Source of the DNA: Flavobacterium sp. J49
GTDB taxonomy: Bacteria > Bacteroidota > Bacteroidia > Flavobacteriales > Flavobacteriaceae
DNA: 64,000 nucleotides
NCBI RefSeq assembly: GCF_011742145.1
Contig: NZ_JAAQQU010000104.1
Span: 515,938 to 579,937, forward strand
Direction of reading: 5' to 3'
The translations under genes were made by a program, and so were the position numbers. This document shows positions 15,767 through 23,660 of this stretch, piece by piece (the stretch's first letter is position 1; each line of letters starts with the position of its first letter). The notes under the pieces are model-generated. The model worked only from the letters and a program-made list of their open reading frames with translations, was not told where the DNA came from and searched no databases.

Positions 15767-16495
15767 TTATAAAAGGTTGAATTTGGCTTCCATGGCTTTC
15801 GCTTTTGGAAACACGATATTGTTTTCCAAGTGGATGTGTTTGTGTAAGTCCTGTTCGAATTCTTTCAGCATTGCAAAGGTGACTTTGTAAGTTTCACAAG
15901 CATCTGCCGGTGGGTTGTAATCATTAGTCAACTGGGCAATTTTGCGGAAGCGTTCGCCTTCATTTTCGTGTTCGTCCTGCATCATGGCAATCGGATTGTC
16001 TACGGTTCCGAAATGCGGTTGTTCGATGTTGGTGTTATCTCTCAGCGCGTAGAACATTTTTTTGACGAATGGAAACAGAATTAATTCTTCTTTTTTCATG
16101 TGTTGGGCCAATTCGCCGGCACAAATTTTAAAATGAAGCGCAATTTCAAACAGTTCCGGATGTCTTTGTCCGTGTACTTTACAAAGTTTGTCGAGGTAAA
16201 ACAATAAGGCTATCGATTTTTCTTCCACATAACGGTGGTGCGTTTTTTCGATATAGTCAATCAGTAAATCGGTTGGCCAAGATTTGAAATCAATGCTACT
16301 GTCTGATTTCGATTCTAAAACAGCAATTAATTCGTCTTCTATCGCGTTACTGTCCAATCCTTTTTTTTCGCAAACTTCCTCTAATGTTCGGTTTCCTTTG
16401 CAGCAAAAATCTATACCATATTTTGAAAAAACGGCAGCGGTTCTGAAATCACCTGCCACCAATTCTCCGACAGTTATTTGTTCTAATGCATTCAT
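15767..16495 (-). CDS. ric: Iron-sulfur cluster repair di-iron protein Ric (YtfE/ScdA)
   Basis: This 242-residue protein has the DUF542/ScdA N-terminal domain (about residues 1 to 60) with FSKYGIDFCCKGNRTLEEVC, then a hemerythrin-like domain. That domain's di-iron ligands are visible in KTHHRY, QHMKKEE, DEHENEG and HKHIHLENNIVF. Ric repairs iron-sulfur clusters damaged by NO or oxidative stress and is a usual member of NO-responsive regulons. It leads a unit with nrdD, the glycyl-radical gene and nrdG, preceded by a clear palindrome and -7 element. The mixed unit makes sense because NO also inactivates aerobic ribonucleotide reductase. Confidence 0.95.
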   Translation of the reverse strand: MNALEQITVGELVAGDFRTAAVFSKYGIDFCCKGNRTLEEVCEKKGLDSNAIEDELIAVLESKSDSSIDFKSWPTDLLIDYIEKTHHRYVEEKSIALLFYLDKLCKVHGQRHPELFEIALHFKICAGELAQHMKKEELILFPFVKKMFYALRDNTNIEQPHFGTVDNPIAMMQDEHENEGERFRKIAQLTNDYNPPADACETYKVTFAMLKEFEQDLHKHIHLENNIVFPKAKAMEAKFNLL

Positions 16496-16538
16496 AATAG
16501 TTATGTTTTTAAATTAAATTTTAAATATTAATGTTTCT

Positions 16539-16583
16539 CAAAATTAAGCCCATAAGTGGGTACAGATATATGATTAAAGTCAT
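16539..16583 (-). promoter_or_regulatory. Operator and -7 element of the ric-nrd promoter
   Basis: The palindrome ATGATTAAAGTCAT occupies the right end. On the minus strand the left end reads TAATTTTG, the same -7 sequence as at the crp/fnr promoter. The two centres are 34 bp apart, which places the site at about -41.5 and leaves a leader of some 40 bases before ric. Confidence 0.75.
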
Positions 16584-16613
16584 AGAAAATTGACTTTTTC
16601 AGTCCTTATTTTG
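16570..16613 (+). promoter_or_regulatory. Possible divergent use of the same operator for nadA
   Basis: Rightward from the palindrome, TATTTTG (a seven-base variant of TAnnTTTG) is centred about 33.5 bp away, 20 bases before the nadA start codon. This would let one site serve both directions, but the -7 match is imperfect. Confidence 0.4.
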
Positions 16614-16633
16614 TGGTCACTTAAATAAAACGT

Positions 16634-17563
16634 ATGGAAAGTTTAAAAGAGAAGATTCTCCAACTGAAAAAAGAGAAAAATGCCGTGATTTTGGCCCATT
16701 ATTACCAGCAACCCGAAATACAGGAAATTGCCGATTATGTGGGCGACAGTTTAGGATTGTCGCAGGAAGCCAAAAAAGTGAATGCTGATATTATTGTTTT
16801 TGCAGGCGTCCATTTTATGGCCGAAACCGCCAAACTACTCAATCCGAAGAAAAAGGTTTTGTTGCCCGATTTGGAAGCCGGTTGTTCTTTGGCCGAATCT
16901 TGTCCGCCGGATATTTTTAAAAAATTCATTGACGCGCATCCCCATCATATCGTGATTACTTATGTGAATTGTTCAGCCGAAATCAAAGCCTTGAGTCACA
17001 TTGTTTGTACGTCATCCAATGCAGAAAAAATAGTAAACTCTGTTCCCGAAAACATTCCGATAATCTTTGCGCCTGATAAAAATTTAGGAAACTATATCAA
17101 TCAAAAAACAGGAAGAAAAATGCTCCTTTGGGACGGTAGTTGTGTAGTTCACGAGGCTTTTTCTTTGGAGAAATTAATTGCATTATACAAAGAACATCCC
17201 GACGCCGGCATTATAGCGCATCCTGAATCCGAGAACCGCATTTTGGAAACCGCGAGTTATATTGGTTCTACTTCCGGGATGATTGACTTCGTAAAGCGAA
17301 GTCCGAAAACCAAATTTATCGTGGCTACCGAAGCCGGAATTTTATACAAAATGCAAGAAGCCGTACCCGATAAAATTCTGATTCCCGCACCGGCTCTGGA
17401 AGACAACACTTGTGCCTGCAGCGAATGTGCTTATATGAAACTCAATACGCTGCGCAAAGTTTACGATTGTTTGCTCCATGAATCTCCTGAAATAAAAGTA
17501 CCGAAAAAGATTGCCGACAAAGCGATTATTCCGATCCAACGAATGCTTGAATTATCGAAATGA
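16634..17563 (+). CDS. nadA: Quinolinate synthase A
   Basis: This 309-residue protein condenses iminoaspartate with dihydroxyacetone phosphate to quinolinate in de novo NAD synthesis. Typical segments are [53 protein letters not shown] and [14 protein letters not shown]. Cysteines in the second, third and fifth of these supply the [4Fe-4S] ligands. The stop codon overlaps the nadB start by four bases (ATGA), so the two products are probably coupled. The gene diverges from ric across a shared operator-like palindrome. Its oxygen- and NO-sensitive cluster may explain the company. Confidence 0.96.
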   Translation: MESLKEKILQLKKEKNAVILAHYYQQPEIQEIADYVGDSLGLSQEAKKVNADIIVFAGVHFMAETAKLLNPKKKVLLPDLEAGCSLAESCPPDIFKKFIDAHPHHIVITYVNCSAEIKALSHIVCTSSNAEKIVNSVPENIPIIFAPDKNLGNYINQKTGRKMLLWDGSCVVHEAFSLEKLIALYKEHPDAGIIAHPESENRILETASYIGSTSGMIDFVKRSPKTKFIVATEAGILYKMQEAVPDKILIPAPALEDNTCACSECAYMKLNTLRKVYDCLLHESPEIKVPKKIADKAIIPIQRMLELSK

Positions 17564-19098
17564 TGAATAGGCAAACCGATTATTTAATCTTAGGTTCGGG
17601 TATAGCCGGATTGACCGTCGCCATCAAATTGGCACAACAGTTCCCTGACCGAAAAGTGTTGGTGGTCACCAAATCTAACGAAGACGAATCGAATACCAAA
17701 TATGCCCAAGGCGGCATTGCCGTTGTGATGGATGGCGTGATGGATGATTTTGAAAAGCACATTAACGACACTTTACTTTGTGGTGATGGTTTGTGCGTCC
17801 GAGAGGTGGTGGAAATGGTAATCAAAGAAGGACCAAAGCGCTTGGCTGAACTCATCCAATGGGGAACGCATTTTGATACGGCTGCTGACGGAACACTTGA
17901 TTTGGGTAAAGAAGGCGGACATTCCAACAATCGGGTGGTGCATTTTAAAGACCAAACCGGACGCGAAATTGAACGCGCTATTTTGATCAAAGCCCATCAG
18001 CAAACCAATATTGAAATCCTCGACTTCCATTTTGCCATTGATTTGATTACAGAAAACAATATTTGTCACGGCGTTTTTGTTTTGGATGAAAAAAGCAACG
18101 AAATCATAACGATACATTCGCGCTTCACCATTTTAGCCACCGGTGGCATCGGTCAGGTTTACCAACAAACCACCAATCCGAAAATTGCGACCGGCGATGG
18201 TATTGCGATGGCGATTCGGGCAAAGGCCAAAATCAGTGACATGGAATTTATCCAATTTCATCCGACGGCTTTGTATGCGCCACATTCGGCTTCTACTTTT
18301 TTAATTTCTGAGGCAGTTCGTGGTTTTGGCGCGTATTTAAAAACCAAGAGCGGCCATCGGTTTATGTTGGATTATGATGTTAGAGGCGAATTGGCCTCGC
18401 GCGATATTGTCTCGAGAAGTATTGAAACCGAGTTGAAGAATTCGGGTGATGATTGTGTTTATTTAGATTGTACGCATTTGAATATAATCGAATTCCAAAA
18501 GCATTTCCCCACCATTTATCAGAATTGCGCGTTAGAAGGCATTGATATCGGCCAAGATTGGATTCCGGTGATTCCGACCCAACATTATTTGTGCGGTGGC
18601 ATTGCGGTGGATTTAAACGGGGTAACTTCGATAAACCGATTATTGGCTTGCGGCGAGTGTTCCCGAACCGGTTTGCATGGCGCGAACCGATTGGCGTCGA
18701 ATTCGTTGTTGGAAGCGTTGGTTTATGCGCATCAGATTTTTAAATTTTTAAGCCAAACGGATTCGGAAATCAAATCGGTAAAATATGATTTCAAGCGGAA
18801 AGGCAATCCAATTGCTGCCGAATGGGTATCGACTTTAAAAGAAAAATTACAATCCATCATGCAGCAAAATGCCGGGATTGTTCGGAATGCCACCGATTTG
18901 AAAAACACTTTAAAGCAATTGCAAGTTTGGAAAAATGATTGCCGAGAAATGGAACGGGAATATGCAGTTACCAAAGCCTTTTTGGAACTGAAAAACAGTA
19001 TAGAAGTCAGTATTCCGATAGTGGCTTATTCACTCAAGCGAACCCAAAACAAAGGAAGTTTTTATAAAGAAGGGAAAACTATAAACCTCCAATTCTGA
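17560..19098 (+). CDS. nadB: L-aspartate oxidase
   Basis: This 512-residue flavoprotein oxidises aspartate to iminoaspartate for NadA, using oxygen or fumarate as acceptor. It opens with the FAD-binding [12 protein letters not shown]; further family motifs are [33 protein letters not shown] and [17 protein letters not shown]. Two ATG codons in a row make the exact start uncertain by one codon. It overlaps nadA upstream. Its end overlaps the end of the convergent CopD-like gene by 20 bases. Confidence 0.96.
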   Translation: MMNRQTDYLILGSGIAGLTVAIKLAQQFPDRKVLVVTKSNEDESNTKYAQGGIAVVMDGVMDDFEKHINDTLLCGDGLCVREVVEMVIKEGPKRLAELIQWGTHFDTAADGTLDLGKEGGHSNNRVVHFKDQTGREIERAILIKAHQQTNIEILDFHFAIDLITENNICHGVFVLDEKSNEIITIHSRFTILATGGIGQVYQQTTNPKIATGDGIAMAIRAKAKISDMEFIQFHPTALYAPHSASTFLISEAVRGFGAYLKTKSGHRFMLDYDVRGELASRDIVSRSIETELKNSGDDCVYLDCTHLNIIEFQKHFPTIYQNCALEGIDIGQDWIPVIPTQHYLCGGIAVDLNGVTSINRLLACGECSRTGLHGANRLASNSLLEALVYAHQIFKFLSQTDSEIKSVKYDFKRKGNPIAAEWVSTLKEKLQSIMQQNAGIVRNATDLKNTLKQLQVWKNDCREMEREYAVTKAFLELKNSIEVSIPIVAYSLKRTQNKGSFYKEGKTINLQF

Positions 19099-19522
19099 CC
19101 CAACTGCCCAAAACCAGCATCGCTACACCAATAAGGGTAATCGTTATAATTTGAAAAGCAACCGGGCGTAAATTTTCCGATTTGACTTTGGGGAAGACGA
19201 AGAGCTGAGCATTAATGGCCATTCCGACGGAGATAAAAAGCAATATTAGTTTGATTGACACAATTTTTTCAATGCCATTGGAAAACGAAAACCATTGGGT
19301 AAATGTCACATCATAATGGTACGCCATCAAGATTCCGGTTATGAGCAAAGTCAGTAAAGACGGCAAACCTACCGGTTCGAATTTGTCTTTGAAATTAATT
19401 AGAATCGACGCGTCTTTCTTTTGCAACGCTTCGGGCAAATAGCGAATGGATAAAAAGAGATGACCGCCCACCCAAACGGTCGCGGCCAATAAATGGAATA
19501 TTAAGATAATTTGGTGTGTCAT
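19079..19522 (-). CDS. CopD-like four-helix membrane protein
   Basis: This 147-residue protein has four hydrophobic helices. HLLAATVWVGGHLFLSIRYL near the start and the C-terminal GSWVRIGG resemble short CopD-domain proteins, which are linked with copper uptake or resistance. It is last in the nos operon, overlapping the haemoglobin gene by four bases. Copper delivery to NosZ or a role in haem or redox tuning are both possible; the assignment rests on overall pattern and context. Confidence 0.75.
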   Translation of the reverse strand: MTHQIILIFHLLAATVWVGGHLFLSIRYLPEALQKKDASILINFKDKFEPVGLPSLLTLLITGILMAYHYDVTFTQWFSFSNGIEKIVSIKLILLFISVGMAINAQLFVFPKVKSENLRPVAFQIITITLIGVAMLVLGSWVRIGGL

Positions 19523-19893
19523 TGGCTCAAGGTTTTATACATCATAGCGGCTGAAATGTTCAGTGCGCGGTTTTTGATTTCTTCCGCTTTTGGACCTTCG
19601 AAAAGTTTGTCCACCGTTTCAGTGAAGAGTTTGTTCCAATGGCCAAAGTGCGTCGGATTCATCGGGCTTTTCTCGTGCAATTCTTTGTGTCTTGCCATGG
19701 GATTGCCTTCATAATTTCCGGTAAAGAAAAGAATGTTTTCCCAAAAATTATACATTTTAGGCAAATGAGTTTCCCAATTCACTTGAGCAATATCGGTAAA
19801 CAAATAGCCAATAACCTCGTCGGTTTTTACTTTGTCGTAAAAAGTATTGACCAGTTTTTCGATGTCTTTTCTATTTCTGATATCGGTTTTCAT
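19519..19893 (-). CDS. Group III truncated haemoglobin
   Basis: This 124-residue globin-like protein matches truncated haemoglobins of group III: LVNTFYDKVKTDEVIGYLF, WENILFFTGNYEGNPMARHK and the region around SPMNPTHFGHW, which holds the proximal haem His. Related proteins are implicated in microaerobic life and NO handling. It lies one base after nosY and overlaps the CopD-like gene, so it appears to be a true part of the nos transcription unit and may protect the cytoplasm from NO while N2O is respired. Confidence 0.9.
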   Translation of the reverse strand: MKTDIRNRKDIEKLVNTFYDKVKTDEVIGYLFTDIAQVNWETHLPKMYNFWENILFFTGNYEGNPMARHKELHEKSPMNPTHFGHWNKLFTETVDKLFEGPKAEEIKNRALNISAAMMYKTLSQ

Positions 19894-19894
19894 G

Positions 19895-20662
19895 TTACAA
19901 ATCTTTTTGGTTGAATTTTTTAAGCGAAATAAAAAACGGAACCATAGCCCACAAACAAAGCAATAAGAAAGACACGATCAAACCGATAGAAGTTCCGAAA
20001 AAGTCTTTGAAAATAGCGCCGGTGTAACCCATCATTGCCGATACATCCAAGTGCATCAAAATTTGAATTCGGGCTAAGTCAATCGGGCTCAAAGCGGTGA
20101 TGCCTACCATCGCATTTTCGATAGGATAATCGGCCAATTGGAACAACAGAAACAACACGATGCCGTCAAAAAGCAAGGCAAAAAACAGCCAGGTCATAAT
20201 GGCAATCCCGATGCCTTTCGCTTTGTCGCGGGTGAGTATCGAACTCAAAAACGCCAAAGCCACAAAGATGACCGAAATCAAACAACCAATGGCAATCATC
20301 ATGAATCCTACACTGTCGGGCGCATTGACCAACAACGGAATTCCGGCTCCGACAACAAAAGCCAACACCATGGAAAGGGACAAACCCAGAAACAAACTCG
20401 TCCAAATTTTTCGGCGTTTGATGGGTTGGCTCAATAGCAATTCGATAAACTCGGAACTGTTGTACAAGTAAATGGTGGAAAACAAAATGGAAACCAACGG
20501 CACCGTGAATAAAATGACATTGAGTATGGTCAATAAACCTTTGGCAGCATTGTCTTCTAGGGCAAAAGAACTCCACGAGAGTGCGGCCAAAATCAAGGTG
20601 TAAGCCAAGACGATTTTGTTTTTGAGGATGTCGAGTAAGATGATTTTAATGATGCGGTTCAT
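19895..20662 (-). CDS. nosY: NosY ABC transporter permease
   Basis: This 255-residue protein has six membrane segments and the ABC-2 permease layout found in NosY (NKIVLAYTLILAALSWSSF at the start, a short soluble loop SSEFIELLLSQPIKRRKIW, then paired helices). NosY with the ATPase NosF and periplasmic NosD forms the complex needed to mature the copper-sulfide cluster of NosZ. It overlaps nosF by 17 bases, and the haemoglobin gene starts one base after its end. Confidence 0.92.
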   Translation of the reverse strand: MNRIIKIILLDILKNKIVLAYTLILAALSWSSFALEDNAAKGLLTILNVILFTVPLVSILFSTIYLYNSSEFIELLLSQPIKRRKIWTSLFLGLSLSMVLAFVVGAGIPLLVNAPDSVGFMMIAIGCLISVIFVALAFLSSILTRDKAKGIGIAIMTWLFFALLFDGIVLFLLFQLADYPIENAMVGITALSPIDLARIQILMHLDVSAMMGYTGAIFKDFFGTSIGLIVSFLLLCLWAMVPFFISLKKFNQKDL

Positions 20663-21368
20663 GGCGGTTGTTTTTTAAGATTTTGGCAATCGCTTTCGAG
20701 ATTTTAGCCTCTTGGGTGGATGCCTTTAAGTCTTCTATTTTTTGGTGGAAATGGACTCTTCCTTCCTGCATAAAAATGATTTCGGTAATCAAATCGTCCA
20801 GTTCGCTAAGCAGGTGCGACGTGATGAGAATCAATTTTCCTTTTTCTTTTTCGCGGATGATTTTTTCTTTCAGAATTTCGGAAGCCAATGGGTCTAAACC
20901 GGCTGTGGGTTCGTCTAAAATCAACACTTCAGGATTGAATAAGAATGCCAACACTGCGCTAACTTTTTGTGTCGTTCCGCCCGAAAGCGTGCGCATTTGT
21001 TTGTCGAACATTTTTTCCAATTCAAAAGCATGGATCAAATCTTCGTCCAATGCGGTGTTGCTGTTTCGTACTTTTTTAATCATCTCGATAATCTGACCGA
21101 TAGTCATATTGTCGGGGTAACGTCCGATTTGCGGCATGTAGCCGATATTGTTTCGGTACAAATATTCACCGAGGATTGATTTTCCGTTGACGGTTATCGA
21201 ACCGCTATCGGGTAAGACCATTCCTAAAATGGATTTGATTAAGGTTGTTTTTCCGCAACCATTCGGGCCGATGAGCGCAATGCATTGGCCTTTTTGAAAC
21301 GAAAGGTTGATGTCTTGGAGCACGGCTAACTTGCCGAACTTTTTAGTAATATTTTGTATATCAATCAT
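20646..21368 (-). CDS. nosF: NosF ABC transporter ATPase
   Basis: This 240-residue ATPase has all nucleotide-binding motifs: Walker A GPNGCGKTTL near residue 34, signature LSGGTTQKVS near 128, Walker B VLILDEPTAGLD near 148 and the switch His in ITSHLLSELDDL. It energises the NosDFY complex that assembles the CuZ site of N2O reductase. It overlaps nosD by four bases and nosY by 17, so the three are translated together. Confidence 0.95.
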   Translation of the reverse strand: MIDIQNITKKFGKLAVLQDINLSFQKGQCIALIGPNGCGKTTLIKSILGMVLPDSGSITVNGKSILGEYLYRNNIGYMPQIGRYPDNMTIGQIIEMIKKVRNSNTALDEDLIHAFELEKMFDKQMRTLSGGTTQKVSAVLAFLFNPEVLILDEPTAGLDPLASEILKEKIIREKEKGKLILITSHLLSELDDLITEIIFMQEGRVHFHQKIEDLKASTQEAKISKAIAKILKNNRHEPHH

Positions 21369-22594
21369 AATGGCAGCGACTTCATTAGGGGCGTATTGTC
21401 TATAAAATTGTCAGGCGTAATACTGGGTAATACTTTTTCTGATTTGTCTAAAAGCGTAATCATAAAACTTCGGAACAAAATCATGGCCGACGGATTGTTT
21501 TCGGTCAAAACGGCAAACAAACTCAGCGGATGATAAGGCACATCGCCGATGCCGTCTTTGTTTAAATCATAGCCTTCATATTTGTCCCAATAATTGCTGT
21601 TGAAGGTATTGAGTACTAAACTTCCATTGGTACTGATGTCAAAAGTGTTTCCAACGTAATTGTTGTTGACGATTTCATTTTCCATGCAACTGGCTTGGAT
21701 TTTCATGCCCCAACCGTTGGCTTCAAAGACGTTTTTCTCGACTTTAATTCGGGAGGTGCCTTCCATATAAATGCCGGAAGTATTTCGGGCAAAACGGTTG
21801 TTGAAAATATAACTGTCGGCAATCTCTTTGAGCAATAAGCCATAAGCCGAATCGCCCCAGTTTTCCTCAAAATAATTATTGAACATTTTTACGTTTTTGG
21901 TAAACATTACCGCAACACCGGCACCGTTTCCTTTGAAAACATTGGTGATATAAGAATCGTCATTGGAGAACATAAAATGCAAACCGTAGCGGATATTGTG
22001 GTTGGAAATGTTTCTCCAAATCACCGATTGGGTTACAAATTCGAAGTAAATCCCGTCGCGATGGCCCGAGATTCGGTTGCCAATGATTTGCAGTTGCTCA
22101 CTTTTCCAGCAATGAATGCCGTTTCCGATGAGTTGTTCCTGCTTGCCGTAGGCTTTAATCGTATTGTTTTTGACCAAGCTGTTTTTACAGTTTTGCAGGT
22201 AAATGCCAAAGAAGTTATTGTCGAGGATATTGTTTTCAATGCTGACAAAACTTCGGTCATACACTTTGATTCCGCAAGGATCATCCAAAGCGGCGTGGCC
22301 TGAGTTGATGATTTTGAACCCTTTTACCACCACGCTGTCGGCAGCAATAGAAAGCACTTCGGCTTTGTTTTGACCGTCGAGTATTGGATACTGTTTGCCC
22401 AAAAAGGCAATTTTTTTATCGATGATAATATTCCCTTCTTTATAAATTCCTTTGGTAACGATAATAGTATCGCCATCGGTTGCCATCGCCAAAGCTTGTT
22501 TGATGGTTTTGACCGGATAGGATTTACCCACAGTAATGGTTTTGGCATTACTAATCAGGCAAAAAAAGAAGAGTATATAAACTAGATTTTTCAT
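21365..22594 (-). CDS. nosD: NosD periplasmic copper-site maturation protein
   Basis: The start chosen is the ATG overlapping the nosL stop (ATGA), giving the signal peptide MKNLVYILFFFCLISNAKT; an upstream in-frame start would add nine residues. The 409-residue mature-type sequence is a right-handed beta-helix of CASH repeats, seen as recurring N-x-I/F, GIYL and NN patterns between about residues 60 and 330. The final part has the NosD-type ending LNKDGIGDVPYHPLSLFAVL. NosD works with NosF and NosY in CuZ assembly. Confidence 0.94.
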   Translation of the reverse strand: MKNLVYILFFFCLISNAKTITVGKSYPVKTIKQALAMATDGDTIIVTKGIYKEGNIIIDKKIAFLGKQYPILDGQNKAEVLSIAADSVVVKGFKIINSGHAALDDPCGIKVYDRSFVSIENNILDNNFFGIYLQNCKNSLVKNNTIKAYGKQEQLIGNGIHCWKSEQLQIIGNRISGHRDGIYFEFVTQSVIWRNISNHNIRYGLHFMFSNDDSYITNVFKGNGAGVAVMFTKNVKMFNNYFEENWGDSAYGLLLKEIADSYIFNNRFARNTSGIYMEGTSRIKVEKNVFEANGWGMKIQASCMENEIVNNNYVGNTFDISTNGSLVLNTFNSNYWDKYEGYDLNKDGIGDVPYHPLSLFAVLTENNPSAMILFRSFMITLLDKSEKVLPSITPDNFIDNTPLMKSLPL

Positions 22595-23022
22595 TTGTAA
22601 GCATTGTAAACTTCGGACCAAGTTGTGGGTTGGGCTTCAAGTTTTTGGCCAAATTCGTTTTGTTCTTTGGCTGAACTGAAAGCGGCCATATTGCCTCTCA
22701 TAGGTGAATTGATTTTTCCGCCTTTGATAAAATGAGCGGTTTCGGCCGGAATGAGCGTGTTGTCTTTCAGGTAATCATTGACAAAGAACGATTGGTAAGG
22801 CACAACAGTATTCGATTTGGCAAATTGTACCATGCAGGCCAAGTCATCAAACTTGTAATAGCGTCCTTTTTTGGTGATTAATTCGGCTCCGAATTTACCA
22901 TTGGCAATCGTCATCTTGCAGAAATCGCAGGAATCTGAATTTATTTTGATGGGTTTTGGCTCATTGGAACCACAAGAGATTAAGGTTAGCATTGTGATAC
23001 AAGCCATAACGAGAGTTCTCAT
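22591..23022 (-). CDS. nosL: NosL copper chaperone lipoprotein
   Basis: This 143-residue lipoprotein (signal MRTLVMACITMLTLISCGS) has the NosL copper-binding region DSCDFCKMTIANGKFGAE, then FDDLACMVQFAK and the C-terminal MRGNMAAFSSAKEQNEFGQK. NosL delivers copper to the NosDFY system. It is linked to nosD by a four-base ATGA overlap and separated from the preceding membrane-protein gene by two bases. Confidence 0.94.
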   Translation of the reverse strand: MRTLVMACITMLTLISCGSNEPKPIKINSDSCDFCKMTIANGKFGAELITKKGRYYKFDDLACMVQFAKSNTVVPYQSFFVNDYLKDNTLIPAETAHFIKGGKINSPMRGNMAAFSSAKEQNEFGQKLEAQPTTWSEVYNAYK

Positions 23023-23024
23023 GT

Positions 23025-23609
23025 TTACTTATTTTTATTAAACTTATATTCTTTTAGTACCACTGAGAATAATAAAATTCCTGCAGCGGTTAACATCCAA
23101 CCTCCGGTATCCGGAATGGAATAGGCGCCAAAGTTTAGCAATTGTTTGTAACCAATAAGTGGCGGTTGGTAAGCCATGCCGGGCACTCTGATGGCGGCAT
23201 TAGGGTCGAGGTTGTGTCCGTATTCATAATTCCAACGGTAGAAATCTACTGCGGCTAAGGCGATAAAAACCACATAAGTGATTAGGAAAGCCAGCACTGC
23301 TTTTCTTTTGGCCACAAAAACTAATAAGATGGCGATTAGGGCAAAAACACTAAACACATAAGGCAAGACGGTGAATTCAAAAAAGTTTTCGGTGTGCAAT
23401 GTGGCCATACCGATGTAGTGATTTAATCCGTTGATGATTTCCACGTCACCGCCTATTTTATTGGCATGTAATCTAAGTACGAGTCCTTCGGGATACTGAG
23501 GTGCTTCGAGTTGGATTTGCCACATTGGGACAAATAACGCACCGAAAAATAAGAGTCCTGTGATGACCAGCAATACTTTTGACAAACCTGAAATTTTTAT
23601 ATTTTTCAT
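23025..23609 (-). CDS. Nos-cluster membrane protein of unknown function
   Basis: This 194-residue protein has an N-terminal hydrophobic segment, a periplasmic stretch with WQIQLEAPQYPEGLVLRLHA and NHYIGM, and three further helices. His residues lie in HANKIGG, NHYIGMATLHTENF and the loop NYEYGHNLDPNAAI. Proteins like this accompany nosZ in many clade II gene clusters of Bacteroidota, but I know no assigned role. It sits between nosZ and nosL, after a hairpin terminator. The His-bearing loops make copper or haem binding possible. Confidence 0.82.
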   Translation of the reverse strand: MKNIKISGLSKVLLVITGLLFFGALFVPMWQIQLEAPQYPEGLVLRLHANKIGGDVEIINGLNHYIGMATLHTENFFEFTVLPYVFSVFALIAILLVFVAKRKAVLAFLITYVVFIALAAVDFYRWNYEYGHNLDPNAAIRVPGMAYQPPLIGYKQLLNFGAYSIPDTGGWMLTAAGILLFSVVLKEYKFNKNK

Positions 23610-23623
23610 TTTGTAGGAGAAAA

Positions 23624-23652
23624 AAAGGGAACAAATAAAATCTGTTCCCTTT
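23624..23652 (-). terminator. Hairpin between nosZ and the accessory nos genes
   Basis: Ten perfect pairs (AAAGGGAACA with TGTTCCCTTT) around a nine-base loop are followed on the minus strand by a run of seven T. It has the form of an intrinsic terminator, placed nine bases after the nosZ stop codon, and probably lowers expression of the maturation genes relative to nosZ or stabilises the nosZ message. Confidence 0.8.
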
Positions 23653-23660
23653 GGTTAATT

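Noticed and set aside
17580-18117. Antisense open frames over nadB and similar long antisense frames over other genes
   Set aside because: They lie fully inside well-supported genes on the other strand and show no motif or start signal.
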